Assembly: GCA_944392535.1 (NCBI GenBank)
Contig: CALXWY010000001.1
Coordinates: 186,001-250,000 of the forward strand
Length of the DNA stretch: 64,000 nt
Source: an uncultured Alphaproteobacteria bacterium
GTDB taxonomy: Bacteria > Pseudomonadota > Alphaproteobacteria > Rs-D84
Reading direction: 5' to 3'
Part shown: positions 60,029 through 64,000 of the stretch, in pieces
Position numbering within the stretch: position 1 is the stretch's first letter
How the letters are laid out: every line of letters begins with the position of its first letter
Made by a program: the position numbers and the translations under genes
The notes under the pieces: model-generated
What the model was told of the DNA's origin: nothing
Database searches by the model: none
Seen by the model: the letters and a program-made list of their open reading frames with translations, nothing else

Positions 60029-61315
60029 ATGCAGGCAGCGGCACAAAAAATAATGACAAACTTGGAACAAATCAAGGGGGCCATTGCCGCGAAAATGGAT
60101 TCTGCAAGTTTTACTTCTTGGATTGCGCCATTGCAATTTGATGTGTGTGATGATGTTTTGGTATTGGGCGCACAAAATCAATTTTCAGCAGACTTTATAG
60201 CCAGTGTTCATATGGGGGTTTTGACGTCTGTCGCGGCCCAATTTGGTTTGGGGGTAAAATTATCTGTGCGTGGCGCGGCGAATGTGGCCCCGATTGCAAA
60301 TGATAATAACGCCCAGGCATATGCGCCTGTGGCCGGGGTTTCGTCGGTGCATGTGGCCAATCAAGATGCGTTCGCGGCATTCGTATGCGCAGATGAAAAC
60401 ACGTTCGTTGTGTCGGCGTGCAAAAAACTGGCGGCGGGTATGGTTCCATTCTCGCCGTTGTTTATTTATGGCCCGGCAGGATGTGGAAAATCTTTATTGG
60501 CTGAATGCGTTGAACGTGCGGCGGCTGGACGTGTGATAAAAATGTCAGGCGGGCAATTTGTTTCTGAATTCACACGCAGTTTGCATGACAGAACAGTATT
60601 TGCATTCAAAGACTTTTGTCGTAACTGTGATACATTTATCTTGGATGATGTTCAAATGTTGGCAGGCAAGCGTGCAACATGTGAAGAATTTATTCAATTA
60701 ATTCTTGATTTGCGTGCCGCCGGCAAGAATGTTGTTCTGACGGCGAATGCGGCACCAAATAATTTGAACGGATTTGATCGTCGGATGCAATCATTGATGG
60801 CATCTGGGCTGGTGGCGGATGTGGTGGCACCAACAATGAATGTACGTCGCGTTATGTTGATGCGTGCGGGGGTTGCCGCTGATATGGCAGATGCAATTGC
60901 ATCGCGCGTTGCGTCTGATGGGCATTTGGTCGCCGGTGTGGCGATGAAAATTAAAACGTATGCCGAACTGATGGGTGAAACTGTGACAATGGATGTTGTG
61001 CAACGTTTGTTGTCTGATTCTTTGCAGAAGGCAAAAACACCAATTGCAATGGTTAAATCAATGTGTGAAAAATTGGCGGTGTCGTATGATGCGGTATGTG
61101 GCAAAGGGCGCAGTCGGGCAATCGTTTTGGCACGTCAAATGATGATGGCGGTATTAAAAGATGCGACAAATTTGTCACTGGCGGAAATTGGGCGTGTTTG
61201 TGGTGATCGGGATCATGCAACTGTTCTGTACGCCATTTCACAAATTGAAAAATTAAAGAAAACAGACTTGGTTTTGGCGGCGCAAATTTCGCAAATGGTT
61301 GCAGAATATAAATAA
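60029..61315 (+). CDS. dnaA: Chromosomal replication initiator DnaA
   Basis: 428 residues. An N-terminal domain (SASFTSWIAPLQF) is followed by a linker and an AAA+ domain: LFIYGPAGCGKSLLAE (Walker A), FILDDVQMLAGK (Walker B). The C-terminal domain ends IGRVCGDRDHATVLYAISQI, which is the DnaA DNA-binding signature. AAAAGGAGAAACG precedes the ATG. It binds oriC and controls initiation. The long hairpin 70 bases upstream may be part of its leader. Confidence 0.95.
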   Translation: MQAAAQKIMTNLEQIKGAIAAKMDSASFTSWIAPLQFDVCDDVLVLGAQNQFSADFIASVHMGVLTSVAAQFGLGVKLSVRGAANVAPIANDNNAQAYAPVAGVSSVHVANQDAFAAFVCADENTFVVSACKKLAAGMVPFSPLFIYGPAGCGKSLLAECVERAAAGRVIKMSGGQFVSEFTRSLHDRTVFAFKDFCRNCDTFILDDVQMLAGKRATCEEFIQLILDLRAAGKNVVLTANAAPNNLNGFDRRMQSLMASGLVADVVAPTMNVRRVMLMRAGVAADMADAIASRVASDGHLVAGVAMKIKTYAELMGETVTMDVVQRLLSDSLQKAKTPIAMVKSMCEKLAVSYDAVCGKGRSRAIVLARQMMMAVLKDATNLSLAEIGRVCGDRDHATVLYAISQIEKLKKTDLVLAAQISQMVAEYK

Positions 61316-61356
61316 AAATAATTTACGCGTATTAAAGGGCGGAACTTAATTCACTG

Positions 61357-61385
61357 TTGGAAAGACTGATATTTTGTGATAAAAT
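61357..61385 (+). promoter_or_regulatory. Promoter of the 61423 gene
   Basis: TTGGAA at 61357-61362 and TAAAAT at 61380-61385 with a 17-base spacer, TGTGA before the -10. Confidence 0.65.
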
Positions 61386-61422
61386 GCAAGTAACAGTTGT
61401 GTTGGTGATGGAGCAGGGAGTT

Positions 61423-62859
61423 ATGAAAAAAATTTTACTATCTGTTATATCGGTATGTTGTTTGGCTGGGGCGCCAATGCATGCAGATGCGGCGTGTGGC
61501 GACAATTCTGTTCGTTTTTCCGGATTCAAAGGACCAGATGATAACGAATATATATATGCATTGACGTCAGATTTTGACAAGGTAAATTCTGGATATCCTG
61601 GGGCAAATAATTTTACAACCAGCGGTTCGGTATGGGAATGTGGCAGCAACAGTTGCGCACACGGTTCTGGTATAATTGCGCCGGCGGGACACGCATGGGA
61701 TAACCACAGGCAGAGAGGTGAAAGATTCTATTGGTGCAATAATGCATTTGGTGATTCATGGCAAGAATATGATTTGATTCCATGCGACGATAGTTTCTAT
61801 GAAAGTTTAGCAAAAAATCCATCGTTGGAAAATCTGAATATTGATATGAATGGTACATCAGATGAGATGATTTATCGCATTGATTCTGACCGTGGTAAAA
61901 CCACTGTTTTTTGCTATACAAATCCAGAACGGGTTGCGTGTGTAACAACAGATGGGGCGCAGTGGTTTAACGGCGAATGTCAATGTCTGGAATTAAATGG
62001 CGTGGCGCGTGAATGGAACGGGACAACCTGTGTCGCAAAGCCGAACGCAACAGGAATTTCAGACGGCAACAACACAGCCGGGCAAGACAATGCACAGGAT
62101 GCCGGGCAAGAATCGGTTGTTGCGGGTGCTGGTGCACAATCTGGGGATACATTGAATCAAACAGAAAGATGCATTCGCAGTCGCTGTGGCGGGTTGACGG
62201 GAAATACATACAGCCAGTGTATTACGTGTTGTTACGTACCGGCATCTGTTGCAGTATGGAACAGTGACACACGTATTTGTGAATGTGTGGACAATCAACA
62301 GACGTTTAATCCGTCATCGTTACAGTGCGAAACAGCAAGCGTGGCACAATCAACGGGTGTCTTTGAATGTGATGCAACAATTTTGTCGCAAATAAGTAAT
62401 TACGCATCACAATATGCCGGTGATGTGACGATTACAACCCAGATAAACAATATTTTAACGTATTGCAGTGGCAGTACCCCGTCGCAAATTGTGTTTAATA
62501 ATATGTATAATCAATTGTTGTCTTTGATTGGGCGGGCGGATGATGCGGCCGCCGCGGCACAACAAAATGCCCAAATAACAGCGTCGCAAAATAAAATCAA
62601 AAGCGCATATGCGTGGTTGACAGAACAACAAGAAACACTGGATGTCAGCAAGTGGCGCAATGCCGAAGGAAACTTTAACACATCGCGTTTGTTATCTGAT
62701 TCTATTGCTGGGGTCGTTCTGGGGACGGCAGGTGGGCTGATAACCAGTCATGTTGTTAAAAATGGACAGATAGAAAACGGCTTTGAAGATTTGCAATGTA
62801 CGGTTGGTGGACAAGTTGTTGCCAACTGGAATGACCAGTTCCGCGTCGGTATCCAATAA
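61423..62859 (+). CDS. Unknown secreted Cys-rich protein with a C-terminal Gly-rich segment
   Basis: 478 residues. The signal peptide (MKKILLSVISVCCLAGAPM) precedes Cys-rich parts (CGSNSCAHGSG, CTNC-like CITCCYVPASV, CECVDNQQTF). The final 80 residues have SIAGVVLGTAGGLITSHVVK, a glycine-zipper-like membrane segment, and end near CTVGGQ. This end resembles the Gly-rich segment of the 57716 protein, so the two may be members of one clade-specific secreted family. The ATG has GGGAG upstream. A terminator follows. Confidence 0.6.
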   Translation: MKKILLSVISVCCLAGAPMHADAACGDNSVRFSGFKGPDDNEYIYALTSDFDKVNSGYPGANNFTTSGSVWECGSNSCAHGSGIIAPAGHAWDNHRQRGERFYWCNNAFGDSWQEYDLIPCDDSFYESLAKNPSLENLNIDMNGTSDEMIYRIDSDRGKTTVFCYTNPERVACVTTDGAQWFNGECQCLELNGVAREWNGTTCVAKPNATGISDGNNTAGQDNAQDAGQESVVAGAGAQSGDTLNQTERCIRSRCGGLTGNTYSQCITCCYVPASVAVWNSDTRICECVDNQQTFNPSSLQCETASVAQSTGVFECDATILSQISNYASQYAGDVTITTQINNILTYCSGSTPSQIVFNNMYNQLLSLIGRADDAAAAAQQNAQITASQNKIKSAYAWLTEQQETLDVSKWRNAEGNFNTSRLLSDSIAGVVLGTAGGLITSHVVKNGQIENGFEDLQCTVGGQVVANWNDQFRVGIQ

Positions 62860-62876
62860 GATGGGGAAAACAAAGA

Positions 62877-62902
62877 ATGCCGGACCAAAGTCCGGCATTT
62901 TT
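62877..62902 (+). terminator. Terminator after the 61423 gene
   Basis: ATGCCGGAC and GTCCGGCAT, a perfect nine-base stem with CAAA loop, then TTTTATTTT. Confidence 0.9.
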
Positions 62903-62905
62903 ATT

Positions 62906-63313
62906 TTATCTTTGTGCCATGTTAACGAAACGTAATAATTTTTGACGAATTGCCATTTGACGGCGCAGGTCTTGGCGTGATGCATGGTTCAAATGCGACA
63001 TAAAATCTGGCCGGGCATCAATTTCGTTTGTTGGGAACAAATACGCCACAGGGGTGTTTGTATATTTATCCAGATATTCAACAATTGTGCACGCCAGACG
63101 TTCACCCATAACGGGGCGCAGGTGTTCATACGCCAGTGTCATGTTATGTGCCGCCGGGTTTGGAAAGTCCGTGCTGGAAAAAAAGCTGCCACTGTTGGCG
63201 ATGCGCTGGCCATTTTTATTAACCACTGTCAACGGTGTGCATGGGCACAGGTCAAATAATTGTGAATTTGCAAATGTAGAAAACTGTACAATATATGTGT
63301 TCTTTTTTTTCAT
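62906..63313 (-). CDS. Unknown basic protein
   Basis: 135 residues starting MKKKNTYIVQFSTFANSQLF. There is no signal peptide and no recognised motif. The C-terminal part is Arg-rich (SRQDLRRQMAIRQKLLRFV). AAAGGATAAC precedes the ATG. It lies after parE on the minus strand with a 68-base gap. Function unknown. Confidence 0.55.
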   Translation of the reverse strand: MKKKNTYIVQFSTFANSQLFDLCPCTPLTVVNKNGQRIANSGSFFSSTDFPNPAAHNMTLAYEHLRPVMGERLACTIVEYLDKYTNTPVAYLFPTNEIDARPDFMSHLNHASRQDLRRQMAIRQKLLRFVNMAQR

Positions 63314-63381
63314 ATCGTTATCCTTTTACGGGGTAAATATAGGACGAAAAGAACAATTGTCAATCGTAAAAATGGTGTTTT

Positions 63382-64000
63382 TTATACGAACAAGTCTTTG
63401 ACAAACTGGGCATGTTCGGTGATGAATTTGAATCGGAATTCAGGTTTTTTACCCATTAATTCAGAAACAATTGTACGGGTTTTTTCTGTATCTTCGGCAC
63501 CATCGTCTGTGCGTGGGGGTAATTCAACGCGAATCAAGCGCCGGGTTTTTGGTGACATTGTTGTTTCTTTTAACTGGTTGGGCATCATTTCCCCCAATCC
63601 TTTGAATCGGGAAATTTCCACTTTTTTATTTTTATATTTCGTTTCTTTTAATTTTTCTAGATCTTCGTCAGAATCAACATATACCGATTCGGTCCCACAG
63701 GTCAGTTTATACAACGGGGGACATGATAAATACAGATGACCGCCATATATCAGTTGGGGCATTACTTGGTAAAAAAACGCCATCAGTAATGATGCAATAT
63801 GACTGCCATCAACGTCGGCATCGGTCATTACAATGATTTTTTCATAGCGTAATTTTGATTCATCCCAATCCTTGGCCGTGCCGGCACCGATTATATCAAT
63901 CAATTCATTTAATTCTTTGTTTGCGCTGAACCGTTCATCAGAATTTGATACGACATTTAATACCTTGCCACGCAGTGGCATAATTGCCTGGGTCGCGCGG
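63382..64000 (-). CDS. parE: DNA topoisomerase IV subunit B, C-terminal part (partial)
   Basis: The gene runs off the window end; at least 205 codons are present. The frame continues upstream of MPLRGKVLNVV into RATQAI. TOPRIM motifs include IIVMTDADVDGSHIASLLM and the ending SRFKGLGEMMPNQLKETTM. These match ParE rather than GyrB, where the C-terminal FKGLGEM(M/N)P is shared, but LKETTMSPKTRRLIRVELPP fits ParE of alphaproteobacteria. ParE is the ATPase and TOPRIM subunit of the decatenase. Confidence 0.85.
   Translation of the reverse strand, partial: RATQAIMPLRGKVLNVVSNSDERFSANKELNELIDIIGAGTAKDWDESKLRYEKIIVMTDADVDGSHIASLLMAFFYQVMPQLIYGGHLYLSCPPLYKLTCGTESVYVDSDEDLEKLKETKYKNKKVEISRFKGLGEMMPNQLKETTMSPKTRRLIRVELPPRTDDGAEDTEKTRTIVSELMGKKPEFRFKFITEHAQFVKDLFV

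Noticed and set aside
1-64000. CRISPR arrays, insertion sequences or prophage genes
   Set aside because: I saw no regularly spaced repeats, transposase or integrase motifs, or phage structural genes. The GH24-like gene is a chromosomal membrane protein with no phage context.

Overview
The window is chromosomal core sequence of a bacterium, most likely an alphaproteobacterium with a compact genome. That placement rests on family types, because no 16S rRNA gene is present: a MucR/Ros-type regulator, a short RHH_4-type ribbon-helix-helix protein, a DksA of the alphaproteobacterial kind, a ParE with the usual alphaproteobacterial C-terminus, GatCAB, SufBC/SufS/SufT, and a YbeY-Lnt pairing. Genes are tightly packed with many ATGA or TAATG overlaps. 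I see no insertion sequence, prophage, integron or CRISPR array. Several secreted Cys-rich and short beta-barrel proteins resemble those of host-associated (for example gut) alphaproteobacteria; that part is inference.

Layout. 1-11.4 kb: end of greA, mutL, the yajC-secD-secF export operon followed by a secreted S41-protease-like protein and a PAP2 phosphatase, ftsK, and two outer-membrane-type proteins. 11.4-17.1 kb: rarA, a MucR-like regulator, a membrane-anchored GH24-type lysozyme with TPRs, and a fused YbeY-Lnt gene. 17.1-20.7 kb: a compact minus-strand four-gene cluster (membrane protein, unknown protein, SUKH-like protein, RHH protein), an aldolase-like ORF and trmB. 20.7-28.8 kb: GNAT, a Clostridia-like gltX, hemolysin III, a DUF1796 protein, thrS with a threonine-rich leader peptide, a SPOR protein, tatA, a candidate structured RNA and a Cys-rich secreted protein.

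28.8-39.1 kb: Cys-free dksA-like gene and trxA, sufS-sufT-sufE, ftsL-ftsI, recJ, nrnA-like gene, lolA, tatB-tatC and an NlpD-like LysM/M23 lipoprotein. 39.1-42.5 kb: tRNA-Lys(CUU), a small beta-barrel protein, a SodC-like lipoprotein and an autotransporter-like protein. 42.5-49 kb: miaB, a gatC...gatA...gatB run interrupted by two unknown genes and by an oppositely oriented tRNA-Phe, and ruvX. 49-53.7 kb: AI-2E-type permease, sufC, sufB and unknown membrane proteins. 53.8-64 kb: a TcpQ-like protein with a PilN-type secretin, rpsT, plsY, dprA, dnaA preceded by a long hairpin, secreted unknowns and the 3' part of parE.

How the genes work together: export (SecDF-YajC, TatA and TatBC), envelope maturation (Lnt, LolA, FtsI, FtsK, SPOR and NlpD-like proteins), Fe-S assembly split into SufS/T/E and SufB/C parts with no SufD seen here, transamidation (GatCAB with GltX), and DNA maintenance (MutL, RecJ, RarA, RuvX, DprA, DnaA, ParE). 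The most interesting signals are the threonine-rich leader ahead of thrS, the long hairpin ahead of dnaA, and several family members that have lost catalytic or metal-binding residues (S41 protease-like, SodC-like, MucR-like, DksA-like, SufB). The YbeY-Lnt fusion and the SUKH/RHH cluster are also worth a second look. All family assignments were made by reading the translated sequence, without database searches.
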